Shown: positions 24,637 to 32,934, counted from the first letter of the stretch. The stretch is DNA of 38,892 bases from Bdellovibrionales bacterium (GCA_020435295.1 JAGQZV010000008.1:1-38892); one strand, 5' to 3'. The notes: generated by a model from the letters alone, not told the origin. Program-made: numbers and translations.

Positions 24637-25887
24637 TTAGCGTCTAGCAATATTAATGTGGCGTGCCATCTCGCCCGCGATGAACTCATTGAAGGCGGGG
24701 CTGTAATGCACATCGTCGACGATGACGCGCTTGTCGAAACCAAAGGTGCGGCACAAGTCGCCCAGAAAACGGAAATGGGGACGTTCGACCGTGCGCATAG
24801 CCGTGTAAAGCGGAACCATCTTGTGGGTGTAGTGCGTGGGGAGCGGCTGGCTGTACTTTCCACTTTGGCAGTCGAAGGCGCGGTTGGGTTGCCAGAAGTA
24901 GTAGGCCTGGATCTTCTTTGTGGCAGAAATCGCGTCTATTTGTGTCAACGTATTTAGGTAGCTTTCTTGCACGCGCTTCACCCAATCGGGCAAGGCATAG
25001 GTGTGGGAGGAGGGGTGGCGGTCTACCTGGAAGTTACGTACCCATTTGTTTAGGTGCCGGCGCTTGAAGTAGTTGAGGACACGGAAAAGCGGCAACATTC
25101 CCGGCAAAGATGTGGTGCTGATTTGGGCTTGATCCCAAAGTTCGGTCATCTTGTCGTTCCAATATGGGATTTCGTACGGGGAATCCGCGTGCAATACGTT
25201 GACCCCGTCCAGGAATACAACCACATCCGGTTTGTACCCGGCGTGCAGCAGACGCTCAAAAAGGACCATTTCCTGGTACCAGGAGTTAAATCCCTTTCCA
25301 AAGTTCGTTACTTCTACGCGGCGCCAGTTTCCTTGACGACGTAGTTTTTGCTGCAACTCACGTTCTAGGAAACTTGGAATGGTTTCTTCGTCTCCTACGT
25401 GCCAGCCGAAAGTAGTGCTCCCGCCGAAGGCAAATACACGGAGCGGGTATTTGGATTCTTGTTTGTGAGAGATTCGTCTGGATACAAAGCCTTGTTCATC
25501 CGCCTGTAGGTTTAGTGTCGGGCTCGAAAAAGTCGGCTCGGTAAAGTGGGTATAAGGGAAATAGGCGTAGCCTTTTTGACCCAAATCAAAGAAGTCATCG
25601 AGAACTTGTTTGACGTGGTTGGGATCCACGTGTTCGTAGGAGCGCAGATCCGTCCACATCATCTGATGGCCATTGCGTTTGGGCGTGAGTAAGGGCTGGC
25701 CCGGGCGCAGGCGGATTCTATCCGCATTGGCTTGGTCTTGGCGCGTGTGGACTTCGGCATCGCGCAGGACGGAAGGAAAGAACAAAAACAGGTTGAGTAT
25801 CAGGAAGAGCAGACCGGTATTAGTCAGAATGATGCTCACACTTTGGTAAAACTTGTTGAGCTGGGTTTGTTTCGGTTTGCGTGCCAT
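24637..25887 (-). CDS. Membrane-anchored SGNH-family hydrolase, copy 2
   Basis: Protein of 416 residues with one N-terminal membrane helix (about 17-40) and a periplasmic SGNH/GDSL domain. Block I is FAFGGSTTFG with Ser157 as nucleophile. The Gly block is NFGKGFNSWYQEM, block III is FLDGVNV with Asn, and block V is DDVHYS (Asp391, His394). Such proteins are O-acetyl or acyl transferases or esterases on glycans, as in AlgX/AlgJ. No MBOAT partner is present in the window. It is a clear paralogue of the next gene upstream (shared RLLHAG, HYSPAF, WQPN motifs). The ATG overlaps the stop of the upstream copy by one base (TAATG). Confidence 0.8.
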   Translation of the reverse strand: MARKPKQTQLNKFYQSVSIILTNTGLLFLILNLFLFFPSVLRDAEVHTRQDQANADRIRLRPGQPLLTPKRNGHQMMWTDLRSYEHVDPNHVKQVLDDFFDLGQKGYAYFPYTHFTEPTFSSPTLNLQADEQGFVSRRISHKQESKYPLRVFAFGGSTTFGWHVGDEETIPSFLERELQQKLRRQGNWRRVEVTNFGKGFNSWYQEMVLFERLLHAGYKPDVVVFLDGVNVLHADSPYEIPYWNDKMTELWDQAQISTTSLPGMLPLFRVLNYFKRRHLNKWVRNFQVDRHPSSHTYALPDWVKRVQESYLNTLTQIDAISATKKIQAYYFWQPNRAFDCQSGKYSQPLPTHYTHKMVPLYTAMRTVERPHFRFLGDLCRTFGFDKRVIVDDVHYSPAFNEFIAGEMARHINIARR

Positions 25888-27080
25888 TAGCTTGGGTTCG
25901 ACGCCAGCTGGCGCAGTCCTTTATAGTCTCTGCGAATTTCCACGGCGATGGCCTGGGCGATTTCTTCAGTGAAAGCGGGGCTGTAGTGCAAGTTGTCGAC
26001 AAACAAAGGGCCCTCTACTTTTGATTGTTTGCACAGACTCGACAGGTTGAGAAAGCGTTTTTCTCTGACTCCCCGCATGTTTTTGTAAACTTCGGGGACA
26101 ATTTGTGAATATTCCTCTGGAGCCTGATTTTCCTTGGTGCACTCATAGGCAGCGTTGGGCTGCCACACGAAATAGGGAGTGACCCCGAATGCAGTTGCGA
26201 CGGCTTCGCGTTGATGCAGAGTTTCGAGGTACGAAACTTTGGTTTTCTTTGCTTCTGTTTTCAGATCAGGTTTATCTTTGAGGTACGCATATCGTTTTTC
26301 CATCACCCAGCTCATCTTTTTTTCTACGCGGTTCCTGTTCAGAATATTCAGCACTCTAAAGAGAGGGATAAACTCAGGCAGGTTAGTGTGCCGCACGCCT
26401 TGTTGAGTTTCTTCCCAGAGGCGAGCCGCCTTCCACGTCGACGTGGGATAATTCCTAGACCATCCGTTGTTTTGGATGGATGTTCCGTCGATGAAGATCG
26501 CTAGTTGGGGAGTGTTGCCGGCATGCAAGAGGCGTTGGAAAAGTATGTGGGCTTGGTACCAAGAGAAACCACGTACGGAATAGTTGCGGACGGAAACTCC
26601 CTCTCCCAGAATCTCTTGCAGTTTAGCGCCCAAGGTCCACTCGTCCGCTAGGTGAACGCCGAAACTTGTGCTGCCGCCAAAAAGAAAAATTCGAATCGGA
26701 GCGTCTGCGATTTCGGGGGAAGTGCCCTTGCGGTATTCAAACCCGTAGTCATCGCGCAGGACATTGAGTGAGGCGCTTTCAAAAGGGGGATCCCCAATTT
26801 GGGTGTATGGCCGATACACCGAACCCATCGCGGCAAAATCGTCGAAGTCATTGAGAACCTGACGCAGGCGCTCAGAAGGAAGCCCATGGTAAGCCCTCAG
26901 ATCGACTTGGCTTCGTGCGAGGCCTGCCTCGGAAGACGTATCTGTTAGCCTAAGGAAAAGTCCGAGGAGCATGTTTAGGGCAATGAGCGCGACGAAGAAG
27001 TTCGTGAACGTATAGGCGATAGACTGGTAACGCGAACTGAAATTATGCTGGGAAATCCAGGTTTTGACTCGCAGCCACAT
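25887..27080 (-). CDS. Membrane-anchored SGNH-family hydrolase, copy 1
   Basis: Paralogue of the downstream gene, 397 residues: N-terminal cytosolic ~22 residues, a membrane helix (about 24-45), then an SGNH domain. Block I is FLFGGSTSFG (Ser137), the Gly block NYSVRGFSWYQ, and block V VDNLHYS (Asp362, His365). In block III the Asn of copy 2 (DGVN) is replaced in DGTSIQNN, so the oxyanion-hole residue may be shifted. Start: ATG 27080 has GAGGG seven bases upstream and places the helix as in copy 2; earlier in-frame ATG or TTG codons at 27125 and 27143 have no ribosome-binding site. First gene of a four-gene surface-glycan operon. Confidence 0.78.
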   Translation of the reverse strand: MWLRVKTWISQHNFSSRYQSIAYTFTNFFVALIALNMLLGLFLRLTDTSSEAGLARSQVDLRAYHGLPSERLRQVLNDFDDFAAMGSVYRPYTQIGDPPFESASLNVLRDDYGFEYRKGTSPEIADAPIRIFLFGGSTSFGVHLADEWTLGAKLQEILGEGVSVRNYSVRGFSWYQAHILFQRLLHAGNTPQLAIFIDGTSIQNNGWSRNYPTSTWKAARLWEETQQGVRHTNLPEFIPLFRVLNILNRNRVEKKMSWVMEKRYAYLKDKPDLKTEAKKTKVSYLETLHQREAVATAFGVTPYFVWQPNAAYECTKENQAPEEYSQIVPEVYKNMRGVREKRFLNLSSLCKQSKVEGPLFVDNLHYSPAFTEEIAQAIAVEIRRDYKGLRQLASNPS

Positions 27081-27097
27081 CCTTGGGCCCTCAAGAA

Positions 27098-27114
27098 GGG
27101 GACTTAGTGTCCCC
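27098..27114 (-). promoter_or_regulatory. Stem-loop before the SGNH operon
   Basis: GGGGAC, five bases, GTCCCC: a perfect 6-bp GC-rich stem that starts 18 bases upstream of ATG 27080, just in front of its ribosome-binding site. No T-tract follows. It may affect translation or protect the mRNA 5' end. Confidence 0.3.
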
Positions 27115-27227
27115 AGTGCGGGCATGGCGGTGCCAGCACTCAAAGGATCATCGGAAGAAAAGCGGCAGAAATTTAGCGCCTTATGCAGATTCTTGACGAT
27201 TTTGCCTGAAGCTGGTCATTGTTAGGG

Positions 27228-27851
27228 ATGCTCGATTTTAATGCGTCAATGTTGTGCTTGGTGGACGAGATTGTTCGCGTCGTCCCCGAGTTCCACATGA
27301 TCCGCACCGATAGACTGCGCGTGAGTGCCACGTTTAACCAGTCGTCGAGCCGCAGCGGGTTAGTGGCCTATTTGCTGCCGCTAAAATACAAGGATGGCCG
27401 TCCGTTTGAGCATAAGATACGTGGGCAAAGGATTTACCATTATGGGATGGTGCCGGTCTACCATAACGGGACCGAACTGCTCTACATTATCTACTTCATG
27501 CTGCCACGCTTTTTGAATCTCTCGCTTCGCGAAAAACTCGAAACCGTAATCCACGAGTTGTACCACGTTAGCCCGCATTATAACGGTGATGTACGGCGCC
27601 TGAAGGGGCGGTCGTACCTGCACGGGAATTCTCTGAAGGCCTATGATCGGACGATCGCGGTCATTACGGACCGTTTTCTGTCTGCTTCGCATGATCCCGA
27701 GACGTATGCTTTTCTAAAGGGCAATCACAGCGTGATACGCCGTCGCTTTGGAAAAATTGAAGCGATGCATATGGTGGAACCCAAGCCAACGTTGCTGAAA
27801 GTGGCGCGCCTGCGACAGAGTACTGAGACGCAGATGACGCTTTTCGAATAG
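27228..27851 (+). CDS. Zincin-like putative metallopeptidase (HELYH motif)
   Basis: Protein of 207 residues with the zinc-binding motif VIHELYHVSP (His109, Glu110, His113). A downstream GDVRRLKGRSYLHGNS block contains another conserved-looking His that may be the third ligand. No signal peptide is present, so it is cytosolic. It resembles uncharacterised metallopeptidase-like proteins rather than any named peptidase, and activity has not been shown for such proteins as far as I know. ATG 27228 was chosen, although no separate ribosome-binding site precedes it; a TTG at 27219 is the alternative. It is divergent from the SGNH operon. Confidence 0.65.
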   Translation: MLDFNASMLCLVDEIVRVVPEFHMIRTDRLRVSATFNQSSSRSGLVAYLLPLKYKDGRPFEHKIRGQRIYHYGMVPVYHNGTELLYIIYFMLPRFLNLSLREKLETVIHELYHVSPHYNGDVRRLKGRSYLHGNSLKAYDRTIAVITDRFLSASHDPETYAFLKGNHSVIRRRFGKIEAMHMVEPKPTLLKVARLRQSTETQMTLFE

Positions 27852-27898
27852 AGGGGCCTAATTCCGGTCCCTGCCACTACAAACTCCCGCACGTAGAA

Positions 27899-28333
27899 TT
27901 GGTCCGGAAATTGAAGAAGCTACTGTGCGTGATCTATTTCCGCAGGAAACCATGCTATGGACTGCTGCTGGTGCTTCTTATTGCCGCTTGCGGGCCCGTT
28001 CTTGAAGTGCGCGAAGTGGAGATAAGCATGCTATTTCCCCACGCGTTGGAGGTGGTACCCGAGCGCTTGGAAAAACTGAGCCAACGAGGGGCGCGCTTAG
28101 TTGTGGAGGTGCAGAGCGCAAATCAGGTTGCAGAATACTCCTTTCGATTCGCTCGTTCGGTTCGCTTGCGACTACACGGAGCCCGAGACGGGGATCGGCT
28201 TCGTCTGTCGGTATGGGTAGCGTCGGGCCGACTTCGGGCTGCACCTTGTCTTCTTGGCGAAAAAAAGTTGAGATCTGCTCTGACGGAGCAAGTCCCTATG
28301 CAATTGCAGGTACCAGCGAACTTTCTCGACTAG
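27899..28333 (+). CDS. Small lipoprotein of unknown function
   Basis: Basic N-terminus (KLKK, YFRRK), hydrophobic LLLVLLIAAC with a good lipobox (IAAC), then about 110 residues of mature protein rich in Arg, Val and Leu without a known domain. The alternating pattern RLRLHGARDGDRLRLSVWV suggests beta strands. There is no ATG start: the frame opens at TTG 27899 or TTG 27911 (the latter giving MKKLLCVIYF). The lipobox makes a real gene likely. Its TAG stop shares CTAG with the convergent HPPD gene. Confidence 0.55.
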   Translation: MVRKLKKLLCVIYFRRKPCYGLLLVLLIAACGPVLEVREVEISMLFPHALEVVPERLEKLSQRGARLVVEVQSANQVAEYSFRFARSVRLRLHGARDGDRLRLSVWVASGRLRAAPCLLGEKKLRSALTEQVPMQLQVPANFLD

Positions 28334-29406
28334 GATTTGATCGACGAAGCAAGTTTTCCCCTACGGATCTGATCCGCTTCCATTGCATCAAAGAGTGCTT
28401 GGAAATTTCCCTCGCCAAAGCCGTCGTTGCCTTTGCGTTGGATGGCTTCATAAAAGAAAGGCCCTACGAGTGGCTGAGTGAAAATCTGCAACAAATAACC
28501 ATGGGTGTCGCCGTCGACAAGAATACCAAGCGCTTGTAGCGCCCCCAGATCTTCTTCTACGTTGGGAACTCTTTTCGGTACGGCCTCGTAATAATTGGCT
28601 GGCACTTCCAGAAACTCAATCGCCCGTTCGCGCAGTTGCTTCAGGCTATTTAGGATGCCTTGGGAAAGCAGTGCGATGTGCTGTATTCCAGCACCGTGGT
28701 GTACGTCTATGAACTCCTGAATTTGCGACCCGGCTTCAGTGGGTTCATTGAATGGCATTTTGATGACTTTGTCCGGGCTTTGCATGACCGTGGAATACAG
28801 GCCCGTGTGCTTGCCGTGAATATCGAAGTAGCGTGAGTCCTTAAGTCCGAAAACCTCTTCATAAAACTTCTTCCACCGAAGGCGCTCTCCTTGCTCGACG
28901 TTACAGGTGACGTGATCGATGCGTTGCAGACCGTACCCCTCGTTGCTTGTGAGCACAGGATCGGTAAACCCGGCTGCTATCATGCTTCCTTCGCGGGAAA
29001 GGAACGTGTGGCGGACGTCGCCAAAGGCCTGAATAGAAGCTTCCTCTACCGCTCCAAAATCTTTCGTGTAGCGCTTTGGCGAAGACGTAGGTTTCGCTCC
29101 GCGGGCTACCACCGTTTCAAAGGCGGTTACCACGTCCGTACACCGAAAGGCGAGGTTGCAAACCCCGTCGCCGTGTGCGGCCACGTACTTGGCGACGTAG
29201 TCGTCGGCGTCCTCACTGTGGCTCAACAGAATCTTTACGTCGTTTTGGACATACAGTTGGGAAGTCAGCTTGCGGGCTGCAATTTCCCGTGAAGCCGCTC
29301 GTTCAAAGCCCAAACGCTCATGAAGGCTGGCCGCGTTCTCAATGTCACCCACCGCGAACTCTATGTAGTCAAAATCGGTGATGGTGAGTTTCTCGTAAGG
29401 TGTCAT
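28330..29406 (-). CDS. hpd: 4-hydroxyphenylpyruvate dioxygenase
   Basis: Fe(II)-dependent dioxygenase that turns 4-hydroxyphenylpyruvate into homogentisate in tyrosine degradation. Two vicinal-oxygen-chelate halves are present in 358 residues, the normal length. Iron ligands are His165 (RIDHVTCNV), His243 (GIQHIALL) and Glu320 (FFYEAIQRKG). The C-terminal IQRKGNDGFGEGNFQALFDAME is diagnostic. It starts 57 bases after the trmD stop on the same strand and may use its own promoter. Homogentisate dioxygenase is not in the window. A relation to 4-hydroxymandelate synthase is excluded by the C-terminal block. Confidence 0.95.
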   Translation of the reverse strand: MTPYEKLTITDFDYIEFAVGDIENAASLHERLGFERAASREIAARKLTSQLYVQNDVKILLSHSEDADDYVAKYVAAHGDGVCNLAFRCTDVVTAFETVVARGAKPTSSPKRYTKDFGAVEEASIQAFGDVRHTFLSREGSMIAAGFTDPVLTSNEGYGLQRIDHVTCNVEQGERLRWKKFYEEVFGLKDSRYFDIHGKHTGLYSTVMQSPDKVIKMPFNEPTEAGSQIQEFIDVHHGAGIQHIALLSQGILNSLKQLRERAIEFLEVPANYYEAVPKRVPNVEEDLGALQALGILVDGDTHGYLLQIFTQPLVGPFFYEAIQRKGNDGFGEGNFQALFDAMEADQIRRGKLASSIKS

Positions 29407-29463
29407 GCGTCCCCCAAAGTAGCCAGATTATCTTTAGGCTGGTGGGTTTTGTCAAAAGCGCTG

Positions 29464-30192
29464 CTAGGCGTTGTTTGGCCCGGCGTCTTGAGCCCTACCA
29501 TGTTTCGAGCGTGTCCGTTTCCGGCTCTGCTCGAGCCGCCATTCGTGAATAGCGCTGTGGTTCCCTCCAAGAAGAACAGCCGGGACGTTTCGGCCCCGGT
29601 ATTGCGCGGGGCGGGTGTACTGCGGGTACTCTAGGAGCGGCTCTTCAGTGCGGGGATCGACTAGCTGGAAGGACTCGGACTCAAAGGCCTCCCGGTCCCG
29701 AAGCGTTCCAGGAAGCTGACGGACGTACGCGTCTACAAAAGCCACAGCCGGGAGTTCTCCCCCGGTTACCACAAAATCTCCCAGCGAAATTTCCTCGTCT
29801 ACCCAGCCGTCCAGAAACCGTTGATCGATCCCTTCATAGTGGCCGCAAATGAGGACGAAGTGTTCCGGGGACTCTGCATGCAACCGGTCGAGCAAAGCCC
29901 TGTCCAGGGTTTTTCCGCCGGGGGTAAAGGCGATGACGCGCGTGCGTTTTCGATCTAAGTCGGACAACGCGTGTTCTGTCGCTTTGACAAGCGGTTCTAC
30001 GGTGAGCACCATGCCGCCCCCGCCCCCGTAGGCAGTGTCGTCGACTTGCCGGTGGGCGCCTTTGCCGAAATCACGAAGCTGTACCGTGCGCACCGAAAAA
30101 ATGCCGTTTTTCGCGGCTTTTCCCGGAATGCTCGTAGAAAACCAAACGGATATGGTTTCAGGAAATAGAGTGATGAAATGAAAGGTCGGCAT
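29464..30192 (-). CDS. trmD: tRNA (guanine-N1)-methyltransferase
   Basis: SPOUT-class enzyme that makes m1G37 in tRNAs, preventing frameshifting. The 242-residue protein begins MPTFHFITLFPE. The trefoil knot that binds SAM is visible as LICGHYEGIDQRF and DFVVTGGELPA. YGGGGGMVL and the C-terminal EYPQYTRPAQYRGRNVP with LLGGNHSAIHEWR are family blocks. The start at ATG 30192 lies two bases after the rimM stop, with GGAGA about 12 bases upstream. A basic, Gly/Asn-rich tail follows the last block. rplS, which usually follows trmD, is absent and hpd is found instead. Confidence 0.95.
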   Translation of the reverse strand: MPTFHFITLFPETISVWFSTSIPGKAAKNGIFSVRTVQLRDFGKGAHRQVDDTAYGGGGGMVLTVEPLVKATEHALSDLDRKRTRVIAFTPGGKTLDRALLDRLHAESPEHFVLICGHYEGIDQRFLDGWVDEEISLGDFVVTGGELPAVAFVDAYVRQLPGTLRDREAFESESFQLVDPRTEEPLLEYPQYTRPAQYRGRNVPAVLLGGNHSAIHEWRLEQSRKRTRSKHGRAQDAGPNNA

Positions 30193-30194
30193 GC

Positions 30195-30707
30195 TTAGCA
30201 GAGTTCTCCGACATTTCTCAGTCGGATGTAACCTTGCTTGGTGTTCACTTCTTCCACGTACCGGGCATTGGCCGGTATGGCGACTTCTTTTCCCGTTTGA
30301 GTTCGGATCCACCAGCGATCACCGCCGATAGAACGATCGGAGACGGGTTCTACTCCCATTAGATTCCCTATGGGGCGGCTGGCATCACAATCCCATACCG
30401 GGAGACCCACGATATCCTCGACGTAAAACTCGTTGGCTTCAGGTTCTTGCAGATCGGTACGCAGGGCAAAGAGGGATTGACCCTTAATGGAGTCGACAGC
30501 GTCCTCGCTTTCGATTTCGTTGACCGAAACTTTCCAGCCTTTTGGCATCCACGCCGCTTCCGTAACGGACAACGGCTGGGCGTCGCTGGAAGAGGAGCCT
30601 ACGTAAATGTTCTTGATGTAGCGGAGCGCCGACTGTTCGCCAGCGGAGGACCGGACCAAAAAACTGCCTTTGAATCCGTGTGGCTTTACAACGACACCAA
30701 GTTCAAT
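30195..30707 (-). CDS. rimM: Ribosome maturation factor RimM, start problematic
   Basis: 16S rRNA processing factor that binds S19 in 30S maturation. The PRC-barrel half (YVEDIVGLPVWDCD, then NARYVEEVNTKQGYI) and the position between khpA and trmD identify it. The first in-frame ordinary start is TTG 30659, but the conserved N-terminal motif (ELGVVVKPHGFKG) is encoded in the same frame upstream, at about 30704-30666. That frame is open only to a TGA near 30726 and offers ATT at 30707 but no ATG, GTG or TTG. An ATG at 30715 would enter the frame if the TTTT run at 30711-30708 had one more T. So either a rare ATT start, a frameshift, or a base missing in the sequence. Confidence 0.85.
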   Translation of the reverse strand: MELGVVVKPHGFKGSFLVRSSAGEQSALRYIKNIYVGSSSSDAQPLSVTEAAWMPKGWKVSVNEIESEDAVDSIKGQSLFALRTDLQEPEANEFYVEDIVGLPVWDCDASRPIGNLMGVEPVSDRSIGGDRWWIRTQTGKEVAIPANARYVEEVNTKQGYIRLRNVGELC

Positions 30708-30748
30708 AAAACCATCCGTAGTCAGGTTTCACCTCAAAGAGACTCTAG

Positions 30749-30991
30749 CTATTCCAAAATTTCCAATACGGAACGTTTCTTAAGTTTGGTCGACACGGCA
30801 GCTAGAATCGTCCGCAAGGATCGCGCCGTGCGCCCTTCTTTACCAATAATCTTTCCCAAATCCTCTTTAGCAACCTTGAGCTCGATGACGGTCGTTTGTT
30901 CGCCTTCCACTTCCGCCACGTTGACTTTATCCGGGTAATCCACCAACGCCTTAGCCATCACTTCCACTAAGTGTCTCAGTTCATCTACCAC
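30749..30991 (-). CDS. khpA: KH-domain RNA-binding protein KhpA
   Basis: Single type II KH domain, 80 residues, with the GXXG RNA-binding loop in [17 protein letters not shown]. These proteins bind many RNAs and act with KhpB in cell-size and envelope control in Gram-positives; roles in other groups are less known. The position between rpsP and rimM is the standard one. The flanking gap to rpsP is 95 bases, without evident features. Confidence 0.92.
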   Translation of the reverse strand: MVDELRHLVEVMAKALVDYPDKVNVAEVEGEQTTVIELKVAKEDLGKIIGKEGRTARSLRTILAAVSTKLKKRSVLEILE

Positions 30992-31086
30992 GGGTCCTCC
31001 TTGTGCTTGTCGCGTACCAGTTGTTCGTTTTTATCAGTCTGTCTAAACTCAGGTGTACGTCAACCGAAAATCTAAGCGCGGAGAGA

Positions 31087-31380
31087 CTAGGGCTGGTCTT
31101 GGGGAGCCGAGGCTTTCTCGACGCCCGGTGCGCCCGTCAGATTCCGCAGGGTCGTCCGCAAGCGGTTCTTCACCGAGGTAGAAAGCTGGGCACCGGTGCT
31201 CAGCCAGTACTCTAATCGAGGTTTCGAAATCACTAATGAATCTGAGCCCTTAATTGGGTTGAATGCACCGATGTGCTCAATAAAGCGGCCATCGCGCTTC
31301 TGCCGGCTATCCTGCACTACAATGCGGAAATAGGGTTTTTTCTTCGTACCGTGTCTTGCGAACCGAATCACTGTCGCCAT
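31087..31380 (-). CDS. rpsP: 30S ribosomal protein S16
   Basis: S16 binds 16S rRNA early in 30S assembly. The N-terminus MATVIRFARHGTKKKPYFRIVV and the block IEHIGAFNPIKG, then LEYWLSTGAQLSTSV, are typical. The length of 97 residues includes a short Pro/Ala/Gln-rich tail beyond the core of about 82. It lies 44 bases after the ffh stop within the ffh-rpsP-khpA-rimM-trmD operon. Confidence 0.97.
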   Translation of the reverse strand: MATVIRFARHGTKKKPYFRIVVQDSRQKRDGRFIEHIGAFNPIKGSDSLVISKPRLEYWLSTGAQLSTSVKNRLRTTLRNLTGAPGVEKASAPQDQP

Positions 31381-31424
31381 TAAATAAGCTCCGTACTAAG
31401 CTATTACTCCAAAGTTTCGTATAC

Positions 31425-32756
31425 CTACCACATCCTCATTCGTTTGCCCATCCCAGATTTTTTGGCCATCCGGGACATCATCTTCCGCGCTTCTAGGAAC
31501 TGCTTCACGAGGCGGTTGATGTCTTCCACACGGGTGCCACTCCCACTGGCGATGCGTCGCCGGCGGCTTGCGTTGAGCAGGGCGTGGTTGACCCGCTCCT
31601 CTGGGGTCATCGAGAGGATGATCGCTTCAATTTTTCTGAGTTCCGTATCGGGCGGTGACATGGTTTTTAGCTGATTTTTGAGCTGCCCCATTCCGGGGAG
31701 AAAGCGCATCAGGTTCTCAAAGGAGCCCATTTTCTTGATCTGCTGCAAGTGCACGTAAAAATCTGCCAGCGTGAAGTCATTTTTTTTCACCTTGCGCGCT
31801 AGCTTCAGGCTTTCCGCCGGATCGAGAGTGTCCTTGGCTTTCTCCGCCAGTGAAAGTAAGTCGCCCATGTCGAGAATGCGTGAAGCAATGCGATCGGGGT
31901 GAAACACCTCTAAGTCCGCCGAACGTTCCCCCATCCCCACGAACTTGACCGGGCAACCGGTGACGGCGCGTACCGATAGGGCGGCACCGCCGCGGGCGTC
32001 CCCGTCCAGCTTCGTCAGAACAATTCCTGTAAGCGGCAGCCGCTCTTGAAAACTGGTTGCGATCTGAACCGCGTCCTGGCCGGTCATGGCATCCAGAACC
32101 AGAAGGACTTCTGCCGGGGAGAGCTCAGACGAGATGTCTTCAATCTCCGCCATCATCTCCTCGTCAATGTGCAAACGCCCCGCGGTGTCTAAGAGTAGGA
32201 CGTCCATTCCCAATCGGATGGCTTCGTCTTTGGCGAGCACCGCTCGGTGTCTTGCGGAATCCACGACCGGACTTTCGAAATGCTCGACCCCAAGCGGAGC
32301 GGCGACCGTTTTTAATTGTTCGAGCGCCGCCGGCCTATAGACGTCTACAGACGCCACCATCACGTTTTTCTTATGCACCTCTTTGAGGTGTTTCGCGAGT
32401 TTGCCCACGGTAGTGGTCTTACCGGCTCCCTGGAGTCCGGCTACGAGAAAGACCGCCGGAGGTCGTACCTTGAAGTTAAGGGGCGTGGCAGATCCGCCCA
32501 TTAGCGCAGCCAATTCGTCGTATACTATCCGGATAAACTGCTGTTCCGGGGTAAAACTCTTTTTTATCTCGATGCCGACGCACTTGGCGCGCACCGATTC
32601 AATGAAGTCTTTGACGACCTTAACGTTTACATCTGCTTCCAACAGGTTCTTGCGGAGTTGGCGGCAAACCTCGTCCAAGATGTCTTCGGTAAAGACCATC
32701 TTTCCGCCAAGCGTGCGGAGTGTTTCCAGAATTTTCTCAGTTAGATTTTCAAACAT
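31425..32756 (-). CDS. ffh: Signal recognition particle protein Ffh (SRP54)
   Basis: GTPase of the signal recognition particle that targets inner-membrane proteins with 4.5S RNA and FtsY. Order: N domain (1-90), G domain with P-loop GLQGAGKTTT (107-116), DTAGRLHID, TKLDGDARGG, and the Met-rich M domain with RRIASGSGTRVEDINRLVKQF and the final MAKKSGMGKRMRMW. The 443-residue length is normal. First gene of the operon with rpsP, khpA, rimM and trmD. Confidence 0.97.
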   Translation of the reverse strand: MFENLTEKILETLRTLGGKMVFTEDILDEVCRQLRKNLLEADVNVKVVKDFIESVRAKCVGIEIKKSFTPEQQFIRIVYDELAALMGGSATPLNFKVRPPAVFLVAGLQGAGKTTTVGKLAKHLKEVHKKNVMVASVDVYRPAALEQLKTVAAPLGVEHFESPVVDSARHRAVLAKDEAIRLGMDVLLLDTAGRLHIDEEMMAEIEDISSELSPAEVLLVLDAMTGQDAVQIATSFQERLPLTGIVLTKLDGDARGGAALSVRAVTGCPVKFVGMGERSADLEVFHPDRIASRILDMGDLLSLAEKAKDTLDPAESLKLARKVKKNDFTLADFYVHLQQIKKMGSFENLMRFLPGMGQLKNQLKTMSPPDTELRKIEAIILSMTPEERVNHALLNASRRRRIASGSGTRVEDINRLVKQFLEARKMMSRMAKKSGMGKRMRMW

Positions 32757-32887
32757 GGCGCGTGCCTCAGCGGGACACGTTCTCTCAGCGAGGGCCTGCT
32801 GTAAAGGGGCAAAGGAGGGTTTGCGGACAAATTAAATTCGATTTCGCGTCTGACTGTTTTGTCTGTTAATTTGTTTGGATTTTTTAA

Positions 32888-32917
32888 GGGACGACCTTAC
32901 TTTCGTAAGGCCGTCCC
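32888..32917. repeat. Long hairpin in the ffh-mgtE intergenic region
   Basis: GGGACGACCTTAC, TTTC, GTAAGGCCGTCCC: 13-bp stem with one A:C mismatch and a four-base loop. It lies in the 392-base gap 32757-33148, which has no gene that I can support. No T-tract follows on either strand, so it is not a standard terminator; it may be a structured RNA element or a palindromic repeat unit. Confidence 0.5.
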
Positions 32918-32934
32918 CTACATGGGTTGGGGGC

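Noticed and set aside
27194-27228. TTGACG with CATTGT as promoter of a leaderless zincin mRNA
   Set aside because: Only three of six -10 bases match, too weak beside the stronger leaderless case at 11737.
28213-28539. Open frame of 108 codons on the plus strand
   Set aside because: It overlaps both the lipoprotein gene and the antisense of HPPD, a confident gene; it is a shadow frame.
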